A DNA stretch of 64,000 nt from Streptomyces sp. Tue 6430 (GCA_021568835.1 JAKGSH010000010.1:2480001-2544000), one strand, 5' to 3'; shown: positions 44,045 to 52,616, numbered from the stretch's first letter. Numbers and translations: made by a program. The notes: generated from the letters alone by a model not told the origin.

Positions 44045-45133
44045 ATGACGACGGACACCCCGGCCCGGCTGCTGCAACTCCTCTCCCTGCTCCAGACACC
44101 CCGCGAATGGCCCGGCGGCGAACTCGCCGACCGGCTCCGGGTGTCCCGCCGCACGGTCCGGCGGGACATCGACCGGCTGCGGGAACTGGGCTACCCCGTC
44201 CAGGCGACCAAGGGCTCCGACGGCGGGTACCGGCTGGTCGCGGGCAAGGCGATGCCCCCGCTCGTCCTCGACGACGAGGAGGCGGTGGCGATCGCGGTCG
44301 GCCTGCGGGCGGGCGCCGGGCACGCGCTGGAGGGCGTGGACGAGGCGTCCGTACGGGCCCTGGCGAAACTGGAGCAGGTGCTGCCGGCCCGGCTGCGCCA
44401 CCGGGTCTCCACCCTCCAGGCCGCAACCACCCCGCTGACCAGCGGGGACGGTGCCAGCATCGCGCCCGAGACGCTGACCGTCATCGCCTCGGCGGTGGCC
44501 GGACACGAGCGGCTGCGGTTCGCCTACCGCGCGAAGGACGGCACCGGGTCGCGCCGCCTGACCGAGCCGTACCGCCTGGTCTCGACGGGCCGCCGCTGGT
44601 ACCTCGTCGCCTACGACCTCGAACGGGACGACTGGCGCACCTTCCGCGTCGACCGGGTGAACGAGCCCTTCGCCACCGGCACCCGGTTCGCCCCGCGCGA
44701 GGTGCCGCAGGGCGACGCGGCGGAGTACCTGCGCCGGTCGATCCAGCGCCACCAGGAGACGTACGCGTTCGAGGTCACCTTCCAGGCCCCGGCGGAGACC
44801 GTCGCCGCACAGCTCCCGGCCTGGTTCGACCGCCCGGAGCGGGCCCCCGGAGGCTGCCGCCTGCGGTCCGTCACCGGCGATCCCGTGGAATGGCTGGCGG
44901 TCCGCCTGGCCATGCTGGGCCACGAGTTCACGGTCCACTCCCCGAACGAACTGGTGCGGTGCGTGAGTGAGTTGGGGGGACGGCTGAGGCGGGCGGCAGC
45001 GGGCGCCGGAACGGAGGCGGCAGCGGGGGCGGGTGCGGGTGCGGGTGCGGCGGCAGGGGACGCCCGTGGGGCCGCGGAACCCGGCACGAGCGCGGAACCC
45101 GGCACGGCCGCGGAACCCGGTGGGAACGGTTAG
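44045..45133 (+). CDS. WYL-domain HTH transcriptional regulator (YafY type)
   Basis: 362 aa. N-terminal HTH (LLQLLSLLQTPREWPGGELADRLRVSRRTVRRDIDRLRELGYPV, residues ~6-50), then a WYL domain with YRLVSTGRRWYLVAYDLERDDWRTFRVDRV and a C-terminal WCX part. The last 45 residues are Ala/Gly/Glu low-complexity (AGAGAGAAAG, AEPGTSAEPGTAAEPG). ATG at 44045. Divergent from the DHA2 exporter. WYL domains sense nucleic-acid or nucleotide ligands in some members; here ligand unknown. Stop overlaps the convergent TetR stop by 4 bases. Confidence 0.88.
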   Translation: MTTDTPARLLQLLSLLQTPREWPGGELADRLRVSRRTVRRDIDRLRELGYPVQATKGSDGGYRLVAGKAMPPLVLDDEEAVAIAVGLRAGAGHALEGVDEASVRALAKLEQVLPARLRHRVSTLQAATTPLTSGDGASIAPETLTVIASAVAGHERLRFAYRAKDGTGSRRLTEPYRLVSTGRRWYLVAYDLERDDWRTFRVDRVNEPFATGTRFAPREVPQGDAAEYLRRSIQRHQETYAFEVTFQAPAETVAAQLPAWFDRPERAPGGCRLRSVTGDPVEWLAVRLAMLGHEFTVHSPNELVRCVSELGGRLRRAAAGAGTEAAAGAGAGAGAAAGDARGAAEPGTSAEPGTAAEPGGNG

Positions 45134-45834
45134 CCGGAGGTGCCGGCGCCGCTCCCCCACTCCATCCCCCGTACCGCTTCCAGGTTCCGCAGGGCCAGTT
45201 CCGCCGGGCCCTGCGGGCCGCTCGGGGGGCTGTCGGTCGTGGCCCAGCTCTCCACCGCGACCCGGACCGCGGCACACGCGACCGCCGCGACGAAGCGCCC
45301 CCGGGGGGTGGGCCCGGCAACGTTGTCGAGCCCGGCCCCGTCCCCGGCGCCGCGCCCCCTGAGCACCTCTTCCAAGGCGCCCTCCGAGGTGTGGCAGACC
45401 TCGGCCCAGACCTTTCCCAGGGCGGGGCTGGTGGAGGCGAGGCGGATGAGGGTGCGGACCCATTCCCAGGACGCCGCCGACACGCCGACGCCGGGTGTGA
45501 GGGTCCGCCGTACCGCGTGTTCCAGAGCCTCGGGCGGGGACAGGCGCGGCGGGGCCTCGCGCACCGCTTCCACCCAGCGCCGGGCGCCGACCGCGTACAG
45601 CGGGGCAACCGCCTCTTCCTTGGTGGCGAAATACCGGTAGAACGTGCGCGGCGCGACACCGGCCGCCTGGGCGATGTCCTCGGCGCGGGTGGCCCTGAGG
45701 CCGCGGTCGGCGAAGAGGCGGGCGGCCGCCCGGGCGATCTCCATCCTGGTCGCCGCTTTGCGCCGCTCGGTGAGCGAAGCCGGGGCCGGCGGAGTGGCGG
45801 AGGAGGGGGGCGGTACGGGGGTGGGGCTTGTCAC
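45130..45834 (-). CDS. TetR family transcriptional regulator
   Basis: 234 aa. N-terminal HTH RMEIARAAARLFADRGLRATRAEDIAQAAGVAPRTFYRYFATKEEAV at residues ~30-76. Ligand domain with LEHAVRRTLTPGVG, RTLIRLASTSPALGKVWAEV. GTG start at 45834. Pro-rich head of about 20 residues. Convergent with WYL. Target unknown: no divergent partner, and about 720 bases separate it from hrdD. Confidence 0.88.
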   Translation of the reverse strand: MTSPTPVPPPSSATPPAPASLTERRKAATRMEIARAAARLFADRGLRATRAEDIAQAAGVAPRTFYRYFATKEEAVAPLYAVGARRWVEAVREAPPRLSPPEALEHAVRRTLTPGVGVSAASWEWVRTLIRLASTSPALGKVWAEVCHTSEGALEEVLRGRGAGDGAGLDNVAGPTPRGRFVAAVACAAVRVAVESWATTDSPPSGPQGPAELALRNLEAVRGMEWGSGAGTSG

Positions 45835-46101
45835 GTCGGCAGGCTATGCCCATGTGGCACAATCTGCCATCCAGGCGGGTCACCCCGGAGTTCAGGTACG
45901 GGGTGCCCCGCCCTTCAGCATGGCGGCACGCCCGCCCGGTCGCGCCCCGGCCGACCGCCTCGCTCCGCGGGGGGTCTCCCCACCTCCTCTGTGCGGCCGC
46001 GATCCGACCCCTGCGGCCACGATCCGAGATACGGCCCGGACGCCCGGGTTCCCGACCGCTCCCCGCTTCCGGGTGCGTCAAAAGGAGCAGTCCCCCGAAG
46101 G
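45835..46101. other. Intergenic region upstream of tetR
   Basis: 267 bases without a recognisable gene, followed by a strong terminator and two doubtful small frames up to hrdD. It must hold the TetR promoter; the bases around 45840-45880 (GCCCATGTGGCACAATCTGCC) contain an imperfect TGGCACAATCTGCCA dyad that could be its operator. Confidence 0.5.
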
Positions 46102-46146
46102 GAGCCGGGCTCCGGCGCCAGGGGGGGAGGCGCCGGAGCCCGGCTC
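46102..46146. terminator. Terminator, 18-bp stem, downstream of hrdD unit
   Basis: Bases 46102-46119 pair perfectly with 46129-46146 around a G-rich 9-base loop. It lies about 410 bases beyond the hrdD stop, so the hrdD transcript may extend over the two small frames listed next. Confidence 0.88.
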
Positions 46147-46187
46147 GGGAACGTCCCGGCACCGGGGGGTGTGCGTCGGGACGTGGC

Positions 46188-46250
46188 TCAGTGGGTGTCG
46201 CTCATGTCACTCGTGTCGTCCATGTCGTTCACGTCGTCCATGTCGTTCAC
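46188..46250 (-). other. Possible 20-aa Asp/Met-rich repeat peptide
   Basis: GTG-initiated frame reading VNDMDDVNDMDDTSDMSDTH, encoded by an exact 18-bp tandem repeat (46215-46232 and 46233-46250). It overlaps the end of the 53-aa frame by 3 bases in another frame; one extra T in the TTT at about 46254 would fuse them into one 74-aa protein. Could be coding or a repeat with no function. Confidence 0.3.
46215..46250. repeat. 18-bp exact tandem repeat
   Basis: GTCGTCCATGTCGTTCAC occurs twice in a row, preceded by related units (GTCACTCGTGTCGTCCAT). Confidence 0.9.
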
Positions 46251-46408
46251 GAGAAATCACCGGCACGGAAGACGAGGGTCGTGCGAACGCGGTAGGGCTG
46301 CGAGGTCCGGTGGGTCGGCGGGGCGGTTCGTACTCCTGCGCCCGAACTCCCGCGCCCAGAAGTCTCTTTCCCCCGGCGCCACCGGTTGAAAGCGACCTTC
46401 TGCGCCAT
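46247..46408 (-). CDS. Possible small protein downstream of hrdD (53 aa)
   Basis: 53 aa, strongly basic: MAQKVAFNRWRRGKE at the start and SQPYRVRTTLVFRAGDFS at the end. ATG at 46408 with GGAAG 12 bases upstream. No domain recognised. It lies 151 bases after hrdD on the same strand and before a strong terminator, so it may be co-transcribed; not proven to be coding. Confidence 0.35.
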   Translation of the reverse strand: MAQKVAFNRWRRGKETSGRGSSGAGVRTAPPTHRTSQPYRVRTTLVFRAGDFS

Positions 46409-46559
46409 GTTTGCGCGTACTTCCGCCACCCGCGTACGCCCCTGGCGAGGTGTGCACCCGCCGGCCACCCGTCGGCGGCGGGCCGCGCACCCGCCGGGGA
46501 TCCGGACCGGGACGGGACCCGCCCCGGACGCGAACTCCCGCGGGTGCGGCGCGCCCGTC

Positions 46560-47555
46560 CTACGCCGCCGCCTCGAACCCGGTGTCCCGGGCCAGCTTCT
46601 TGAGCTCCAGCAGCGCGTGCTTCTCGATCTGCCGGATCCGCTCGCGCGTCAGACCGTGCTCCTTGCCGACCTCGGTCAGCGTGCGCTCGCGGCCGTCCTC
46701 GATGCCGTACCGCATCTTGATGATGGAGGCCGTGCGCGGGTCGAGGCGGTCGATGAGGCCGTCCAGCTCCTCGCTGCGCAGCAGCGTGAGCACGGACTGC
46801 TCCGGCGAGACCGCCGAGGTGTCCTCGAGCAGGTCGCCGAACTGGGTCTCGCCCTGGTCGTCGACCGCCATGTTCAGCGAGACGGGGTCACGCGCCCAGT
46901 CGAGCACGTCGGTGACGCGCTCCGGCGTGGAGCCCAGCTCGGTGGCGATCTCCAGGGGCTCCGGGTCGCGGCCGTGCTCGCGGTTGAACTCCCGCTGCAC
47001 GCGGCGGATGCGGCCCAGCTCCTCCACCAGGTGGACGGGCAGCCGGATCGTGCGCGACTGGTCCGCTATGGACCGCGTGATGGCCTGGCGGATCCACCAC
47101 GTGGCGTACGTGGAGAACTTGAAGCCCTTGCGGTAGTCGAACTTCTCGACCGCGCGGACCAGGCCCGCGTTGCCTTCCTGGACCAGGTCCAGCAGGGGCA
47201 GGCCGCTGCGCGGATAGCGGCGGGCGACCGCGACGACCAGCCGGAGGTTGGAACGGATGAAGACGTCCTTGGCGCGCTCGCCCTCGGCGACGAGCGCCTC
47301 GAGCTCCTCGCGGGAGGCGTCCGCCTGGGACTCCTCGCACCCGTCGAGGACCTGCCGCGCGAACACACCCGCCTCGATGATCTGCGACAGCTCGACTTCC
47401 TTGGCCGCGTCGAGCAGAGGCGTGCGCGCGATCTCGTCGAGGTACATGCCGACCAGATCGCGGTCGGCGACCTCTCCGCCGTGAACGCGAGCGCTGCTTC
47501 CCGCGCCGGTCTCGCCGGAGGCGGACTGACGACGGGCGACGGCACGGGTTGCCAT
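46560..47555 (-). CDS. hrdD: RNA polymerase sigma factor HrdD (group 2 sigma-70)
   Basis: 331 aa. Regions in order: 1.2 (DRDLVGMYLDEIARTPLL, ~32-49), 2.1-2.4 (AKDVFIRSNLRLVVAVARRYPRSGLPLLDLVQEGNAGLVRAVEKFDYRKGFKFSTYATWWIRQAITR, ~94-159), 3 (LPVHLVEELGRIRRVQREF) and 4.2 (ERTLTEVGKEHGLTRERIRQIEKHALLELKKLA). Lacks the long region 1.1 of the principal factor HrdB, the mark of group 2. The position between a GNAT/DODA block and TetR/WYL/DHA2 genes matches hrdD loci. ATG at 47555. Confidence 0.93.
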   Translation of the reverse strand: MATRAVARRQSASGETGAGSSARVHGGEVADRDLVGMYLDEIARTPLLDAAKEVELSQIIEAGVFARQVLDGCEESQADASREELEALVAEGERAKDVFIRSNLRLVVAVARRYPRSGLPLLDLVQEGNAGLVRAVEKFDYRKGFKFSTYATWWIRQAITRSIADQSRTIRLPVHLVEELGRIRRVQREFNREHGRDPEPLEIATELGSTPERVTDVLDWARDPVSLNMAVDDQGETQFGDLLEDTSAVSPEQSVLTLLRSEELDGLIDRLDPRTASIIKMRYGIEDGRERTLTEVGKEHGLTRERIRQIEKHALLELKKLARDTGFEAAA

Positions 47556-47759
47556 GCGTGCTCCCTTGCGATGGTGGGGTCAGCGGGTGGTCCGTGGACA
47601 CCGGGGCACCGACTCGGGTCCTCCCGGGACTCTCTCGGGACTCTCCTCGGGTGCCCTGCATCCGACGGATACAACGACTGGAATCAGGACAGAATTCCCC
47701 ACCCGTCCCCCGATTTTTCTGATCATGCAGTACCCTGTCCGCCCCCAGGAGGAGGACGC

Positions 47760-48278
47760 ATGCCGTCGGACCGTACAGAGGTGCAGGTCAGGCCGGGAGT
47801 CGAGGAGGACCTCGAAGCCCTCACCGACCTCTACAACCACTATGTACGTGAGACGCCGATCACATTCGATACCGCGATTTTCACTCCGGAGGAGCGTCGT
47901 CCTTGGCTGCTCTCCCACCCTGAAGACGGTCCGTACCGCCTGATGGTTGCCGCGGACCCGGACTCACGGGAAATTCTGGGGTACGCCACCTCCAGCCCCT
48001 TCCGCGCCAAGCCCGCCTACGCGACCTCCGTCGAGGTGACGGTCTACCTCCGCCCGGACGCGGCCGGCCGCGGCGTCGGCACGCTGCTGTACGGGGCGCT
48101 CTTCGAGGCCCTGTCCGGCGAGGACCTGCACCGGGCGTACGCGGGCGTCGCCCAGCCCAACGAAGCGTCCGTGCGCCTGCACGAACGCTTCGGCTTCCGG
48201 CACGTGGGCACCTACCGCGAGGTGGGCCGCAAGTTCGGCCGCTACTGGGACGTCGCCTGGTACGAGAAGCGCCTGTAG
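47760..48278 (+). CDS. GNAT acetyltransferase, phosphinothricin N-acetyltransferase-like
   Basis: 172 aa. Pat/Bar-like: LTDLYNHYVRETPITFDTAIFTPEER near residues 20-45, SVEVTVYLRPDAAGRGVGTLLYGALFEAL (acetyl-CoA site R-G-x-G) near 94-122, then NEASVRLHERFGFRHVGTYREVGRKFGRYWDVAWYEK. ATG at 47760 follows AGGAGGA. Members of this group acetylate phosphinothricin or methionine sulfone/sulfoximine; actual substrate unknown. Divergent from hrdD with about 200 bases between. Confidence 0.9.
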   Translation: MPSDRTEVQVRPGVEEDLEALTDLYNHYVRETPITFDTAIFTPEERRPWLLSHPEDGPYRLMVAADPDSREILGYATSSPFRAKPAYATSVEVTVYLRPDAAGRGVGTLLYGALFEALSGEDLHRAYAGVAQPNEASVRLHERFGFRHVGTYREVGRKFGRYWDVAWYEKRL

Positions 48279-48358
48279 CCGACCGACGGACCGGCCGACC
48301 GATGAACCGGCCGGCCAGTGGACGATTCAGCCGGCAGACCGGCCGGCCGGCGGACAGG

Positions 48359-49164
48359 TCAGCCGAACTGCACCGACCGCTTCGCCAGCCCCAGCCAGAA
48401 CCCGTCGATCACCGACTTCTGCGCGTCCAGTTCGCCGAAGACCTCCGCGGTGCCCATGGTGACGAACAGCGGGGCGAAGTGCTCGGTGCGCGGGTGGGCG
48501 TACCGGCCCGCCGGGGCCTTGTGCAGGAAGTCGAGCAGGGAGTCCCAGTCACGGTTCTCCAGGGCGAGCCGCCCCCAGTCGTCGAACTCGGAGGACCAGG
48601 TGGGCACACCCCCGCCGGTGTGCCGCAGCGCGGCCAGGTTGTGGGTGAAGAACCCGGAGCCGACGATGAGCACCCCTCGTCGCGCAGGGGCGCGAGCCTG
48701 CGGCCGATCTCCATGAGCTTCACGGGGTCGAGGGTCGGCATGGAGATCTGGAGGACCGGGATGTCGGCGTCCGGGAACATCTCGACGAGCGGGACGTACG
48801 CGCCGTGGTCCAGGCCCCGGTCGGGGATGTCCTGCACGGGGATACCGGGGGCGCGCAGCAGCTTGCGCACGCTCTCGGCGAGCGCCGGCGCGCCCGGGGC
48901 GTCGTAGCGCACCCGATAGTAGTGCTCGGGAAGCCCCAGAAGTCGTAGACCAGGGGGACCGGCTCGACCGCGCCGAGGGCGAGGGGGCCTCCTCCAGTGG
49001 GCGGAGACCATGAGGATCGCCTTGGGGCGGGGCAGGCCGGCGGACCAGGCGGCGAGCTGACCGGGCCAGACGGGGTCGTCCGCGAGGGGCGGGGCCCCGT
49101 GGCTGAGATAGAGGGCGGGCATGCGCTCCTGCGGAACGGCACGTTCCTGGGTGGCGGCGGACAT
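48359..49164 (-). pseudogene. DODA-type extradiol ring-cleavage dioxygenase (several frameshifts)
   Basis: 269 aa expected. ALYLSHGAPPLADDPVW with the metal-binding His, LPRPKAILMVSAHW, VYDFWGFP / EHYYRVRYDAPGAPAL, LDHGAYVPLVEMFPDADIPVLQISM and SGFFTHNLAALRH with the last ligands are all present, but in three frames. Restoring single bases in four runs (48673-48676, 48928-48930, 48983-48987, 48994-48995) gives one continuous frame and a length of 810 bases. Non-heme iron enzyme of the LigB superfamily. Divergent MarR probably controls it. Confidence 0.82.
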
Positions 49165-49256
49165 GGCGGCAACTCCCTCGGCGGCTCGACGTGTGCGGAC
49201 AGGCCCACACTTCCTTGAACTCTAAATTTCCCGTTCGTACGTAACTGTAGACCCCA

Positions 49257-49273
49257 CTTGTTTAAGTTTCAAG
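49257..49273. promoter_or_regulatory. CTTG-N9-CAAG dyad, candidate MarR operator
   Basis: CTTGTTTAAGTTTCAAG lies 25 bases upstream of the MarR start, in an AT-rich stretch unusual for the window and between divergent dioxygenase and MarR genes. MarR proteins bind such AT-rich dyads. Confidence 0.5.
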
Positions 49274-49297
49274 AATGGAGCCCGTAGAGTGGAACGC

Positions 49298-49807
49298 ATG
49301 ACGAAGGCAGCCGCACCCGCTCCCGAGCCGCAGTGGCTCACCGCAGAGGAGCAGCGCATCTGGCGCTCGTATCTGCACGCCACCACCCTCCTCGAGGACC
49401 ACATGGACCGGCAGCTGCAACGCGACGCCGGGATGCCGCACGTCTACTACGGCCTCCTCGTCAAGCTCGCCGAGTCCCCCCACCGCCGGCTGCGGATGAC
49501 CGAACTCGCGAGGGACGCCAAGATCACCCGCTCCCGCCTCTCCCACGCCGTCGCCCGCCTGGAGAAGAACGGCTGGGTGCGGCGCGAGGACTGCCCCTCC
49601 GACAAGCGCGGCCAGTTCGCGGTGCTGACCGGCGAGGGCCTGGACGTCCTCAGGAGCGCGGCGCCGGGCCACGTGGCCGCCGTGCGCAACGCGCTCTTCG
49701 ACCGGCTCACCCCGGAACAGCAGAAGTCCCTCGGCGAGATCATGCAGATCGTCGCCGAGGGACTCCAGCCGAACGAAGCGGGTGCCGACCTGCCCTGGCT
49801 GCGCTAG
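49298..49807 (+). CDS. MarR family transcriptional regulator
   Basis: 169 aa winged-helix repressor. LARDAKITRSRLSHAVARLEKNGWVRREDCPSDKRGQFAVLTGEG (about residues 71-115) is the MarR recognition helix plus wing with the D-x-R motif. ATG at 49298 is used; a GTG 3 codons upstream is possible. Divergent from the DODA gene; convergent with the DHA2 exporter (32 bases between stops). Binding of a phenolic ligand would be typical. Confidence 0.92.
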   Translation: MTKAAAPAPEPQWLTAEEQRIWRSYLHATTLLEDHMDRQLQRDAGMPHVYYGLLVKLAESPHRRLRMTELARDAKITRSRLSHAVARLEKNGWVRREDCPSDKRGQFAVLTGEGLDVLRSAAPGHVAAVRNALFDRLTPEQQKSLGEIMQIVAEGLQPNEAGADLPWLR

Positions 49808-49839
49808 CCACCGGGGCGGGGCGGTACGTCGTCAGATCG

Positions 49840-51375
49840 TCAGTGGGCGACCACCGGGACCGGGACGGCGTCCTCGGCGCCCTCGTCGGCGCCCGTGACC
49901 GCGCTCATGTCCGGCTTGCCGGCGTTGACAAAGGTCAGGGCGATCGTGGCCGCGACGACCAGGATGCCGACGGCGAACCAGATCGCGCTGGTGTAGCCGT
50001 TCACCAGGCCCTCCAGCTGGACCAGCTCCTGCTGGGAGCGGGTGCCCGCGCCGCCGATGTGGTCGGCGATGTACGAGGTGGTGGCCGAGGCGGCGATCGT
50101 GTTCAGCAGCGCCGTACCGATCGCGCCGCCCACCTGCTGCGAGGTGTTGACCATCGCGGAGGCGACACCGGCGTCCCGCGGCTCGACGCCCTGGGTGGCC
50201 AGGGACATGGCCGGCATGAACGCCGTGCCCATGCCGAGGCCGAGCAGCAGCATCGCCGGCAGCAGCAGGGCCGCGTACGAGGAGCCGATCTCCAGCTGGG
50301 TCAGCAGCAGCATGCCGAGCGCGGCGACCAGGAAGCCGGGGCCCATCAGCAGCCGGGGCGCGACCCGGGTCATCAGCCGGGTGCCGATCTGGGTCGAGCC
50401 CGTGATCATGCCCACGATCATCGGGAGGAACGCGAAACCGGTCTTGACCGGCGTGTAGCCCTTCACGATCTGGAGGTAGTAGGTCAGGAAGAGGAACAGG
50501 CCGAACATCGCGATGATCGCGAGACCCAGCGAGAGGTAGATGCCGCCGCGGTTGCGGTCGGTGATCACGCGCAGCGGCAGCAGCGGGGACGCGACCCGTG
50601 CCTCGACGGCCACGAAGGTCGCCAGCAGCACGGCGGACGCGACGAACATGCCTATCGTCAGGGCGTCGCTCCAGCCCTCGGACTCGGCGCGGGTGAAGCC
50701 GTAGACCAGGGCCACCAGGCCGAGGGTCGACAGGATGACGCCCGGGACGTCGAGCGGGGAGCGGTTGCGGCCGCCCTCGGGCTCACGGATGACGAAGTAG
50801 GCGCCGGCCGCGGCGACGACCGCGAACGGGATGTTCACGAAGAACGTCCAGCGCCAGTCCAGGTACTCGGTGAGGAAGCCGCCGAGGATGAGGCCGACCG
50901 CGCCGCCACCGCCCGCGATGGCGCCGTAGATGCCGAACGCCTTGGCGCGCTCCCTGGCGTCCGTGAACATCACGGCGAGCAGGGAGAGCGCGGCGGGCGC
51001 GAGCAGCGCGCCGAAGGCGCCCTGGAGCGCGCGGGAGCCGAACAGCATCGCCTCGTTGGTGGCCGCGCCACCGAGCGCCGAGGCGGCGGCGAAGCCCACC
51101 AGGCCGAGGACGAAGGTGCGCTTGCGGCCCCAGAGGTCGGCGATGCGGCCGCCGAAGAGGAGGAGCCCGCCGAAGGCGAGGGCGTACGCCGTGACGACCC
51201 ACTGGCGGTTGCCGTCGGAGATCCCGAGGTCCTGCTGGGCGGAGGGCAGGGCGATGTTCACGATGGTCGCGTCGAGGACGACCATCAGCTGGGCGAGCGC
51301 GATGAACACGAGCGCTCTCCAGCGGGCCGGGTCCGCCTGGCGGACGCCCGGAGCCTTGGTGGCTGTGTCAGACAT
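49840..51375 (-). CDS. MFS exporter, DHA2/EmrB family (14 TM)
   Basis: About 511 aa. Helix 1 LVFIALAQLMVVLDATIVNIALPSAQQ, motif A GGRIADLWGRKRTFVLG near residues 80-96, helix 5 motif GGGGAVGLILGGFLTEYLDWRW, and a 14-helix pattern typical of EmrB-type drug exporters. ATG at 51375 is chosen (MSDTATKAP); an in-frame ATG lies at 51414; neither has a good ribosome site. Downstream of the TetR gene on the same strand but 418 bases apart, with repeats between; TetR probably controls both through the operators at 52600-52656. Confidence 0.88.
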   Translation of the reverse strand: MSDTATKAPGVRQADPARWRALVFIALAQLMVVLDATIVNIALPSAQQDLGISDGNRQWVVTAYALAFGGLLLFGGRIADLWGRKRTFVLGLVGFAAASALGGAATNEAMLFGSRALQGAFGALLAPAALSLLAVMFTDARERAKAFGIYGAIAGGGGAVGLILGGFLTEYLDWRWTFFVNIPFAVVAAAGAYFVIREPEGGRNRSPLDVPGVILSTLGLVALVYGFTRAESEGWSDALTIGMFVASAVLLATFVAVEARVASPLLPLRVITDRNRGGIYLSLGLAIIAMFGLFLFLTYYLQIVKGYTPVKTGFAFLPMIVGMITGSTQIGTRLMTRVAPRLLMGPGFLVAALGMLLLTQLEIGSSYAALLLPAMLLLGLGMGTAFMPAMSLATQGVEPRDAGVASAMVNTSQQVGGAIGTALLNTIAASATTSYIADHIGGAGTRSQQELVQLEGLVNGYTSAIWFAVGILVVAATIALTFVNAGKPDMSAVTGADEGAEDAVPVPVVAH

Positions 51376-51793
51376 GGAGGTACCCACTTCGGAACTTCGT
51401 GACGGAAAAGTCATGACTTGGCGAGAGAAAAAGGGCGGAGCGGGAGAGCGGCTCGTCGACGGCGACGACCGCGAGGAGGATCGGTGGACCGGCTACCGGT
51501 TGGCCGGTGGCCGGTGGCCGGTGGCCGGTGGCCGGTGGCCGGTGACTGACGATCGGCCGGTCGGTGGTCGGCCGGTCGGTGATCGGTCAGCCGGTGACCA
51601 GTCGGTCGGTGATCGGTCGGTCAGGGATCAGTCGGTCGGCGATCAGCAGGTCGGCGATCGGACCGGCAGCGGTTCTCGGTGGCTCGGGATGGTTTCCGGT
51701 GGCTCGTATGGGCGCGTATCGGCTCGTGGCGGCTTGTCACACTCGGTGATGGCCTGCCACGCCTCGCGATGGCTCGTCATGCCTTGCTGTGGC
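51376..51793. other. Repeat-rich spacer between tetR and the DHA2 exporter
   Basis: 418 bases without a gene. Contains six exact GGCCGGT units at 51502-51543, then about 110 bases of degenerate GGTCGGTGATC units (51550-51661) and several GGTGGCTCG units up to about 51785. On the minus strand it is the leader of the exporter gene. Confidence 0.7.
51502..51543. repeat. (GGCCGGT)6 tandem repeat
   Basis: Six perfect 7-bp units, 126 bases upstream of the exporter start on the minus strand. Copy number changes would alter spacing of the leader. Confidence 0.9.
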
Positions 51794-52441
51794 TCAGGCC
51801 TGGCGCAGATCCTCCATGGTCACGGCCGTACCCGGCAGGACCGACCGGGCCGGGGCCCGCAGTCCGTCCAGGAACACCTGGAGATGGCGGTGGACAAAGC
51901 GGTCGGCGTCGAGGCAGGCGGCGCCCGCCGGGGGCCGGCTGAGCTGGGCCACGGTGACCATCAGGTCGCCGAGGCCGACGTCGTCGCGGAGCTGACCGGC
52001 CTGCCGGGCGCGCTCCATGACCTCCTCGATGAGCCGCTCGACCCGCATGCGGGCGGCCAGGAGATCCGGGTGGTTCTCGTCGAACGTGCTGGCGATCATC
52101 GGACACAGCGCGCTGACGCGTTCGTCGGCGGCCACGTGCACGAAGCGCTCCAGCGCGCCGAAGGCGTCACCCGTCTCGGCGAGCGCCCGGGCGGCCGCCT
52201 CGGCGGTGCGGTCCATGACGGAGCAGACGACCTCGCGGACGAGCGCCTGCCGGTCGGGGAAGTTGCGGTACACCGTGGCATTGCCGACACCGGCCCGGCG
52301 GGCGACGTCGTCGAGCGGCACCTCGGGGCCGAGTTCGACGAACAGCTCGCGGGCGGCGGTGACGATCCGCTCCCGATTGCGCAGGGCGTCGGCGCGCGGC
52401 CGGGTCACCTTGCGCTGCGCGGGGGCGGTGGCGGTCTGCAC
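51794..52441 (-). CDS. TetR family transcriptional regulator
   Basis: 215 aa. HTH block RERIVTAARELFVELGPEVPLDDVARRAGVGNATVYRNFPDRQALV at residues ~23-68. GTG at 52441 is supported by AAGGAG 6-11 bases upstream; the frame continues upstream as His/Arg-rich low-complexity. C-terminal regulatory domain with RVERLIEEVMERARQAGQL and LSRPPAG. Likely represses the downstream DHA2 exporter and itself through two inverted repeats 160-215 bases upstream. Confidence 0.9.
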   Translation of the reverse strand: MQTATAPAQRKVTRPRADALRNRERIVTAARELFVELGPEVPLDDVARRAGVGNATVYRNFPDRQALVREVVCSVMDRTAEAAARALAETGDAFGALERFVHVAADERVSALCPMIASTFDENHPDLLAARMRVERLIEEVMERARQAGQLRDDVGLGDLMVTVAQLSRPPAGAACLDADRFVHRHLQVFLDGLRAPARSVLPGTAVTMEDLRQA

Positions 52442-52599
52442 GGCGTACTCCTTCGGTCGATGATGTGACGGGCGATGCTGATGCTGTTGTCGGTACTGCC
52501 GGCACCGGTGGTGCCGTTCGTGCCGGTGATGCCGATGGCACTGATGTCGGTGCTGGTGGCGCTGCGGCGTGCTGTCGATGGTGCCGCCGTCGGGCGATC

Positions 52600-52616
52600 C
52601 GGGGAGACGCTCCCCG
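52600..52616. promoter_or_regulatory. Operator copy 1, CGGGGAGACGCTCCCCG
   Basis: Inverted repeat with 6-base arms CGGGGA/TCCCCG and spacer GACGC. The same arms recur at 52640. Spaced 40 bases (about four helical turns) apart. Confidence 0.7.

Noticed and set aside
49333..51402. 689-codon + strand frame opposite the second DHA2 exporter
   Set aside because: Same kind of charged antisense shadow; first part overlaps marR in another frame.
51490..51670. CRISPR-like array suspected from repeats
   Set aside because: Units are 7-11 bp and contiguous or degenerate, with no unique spacers and no cas genes.
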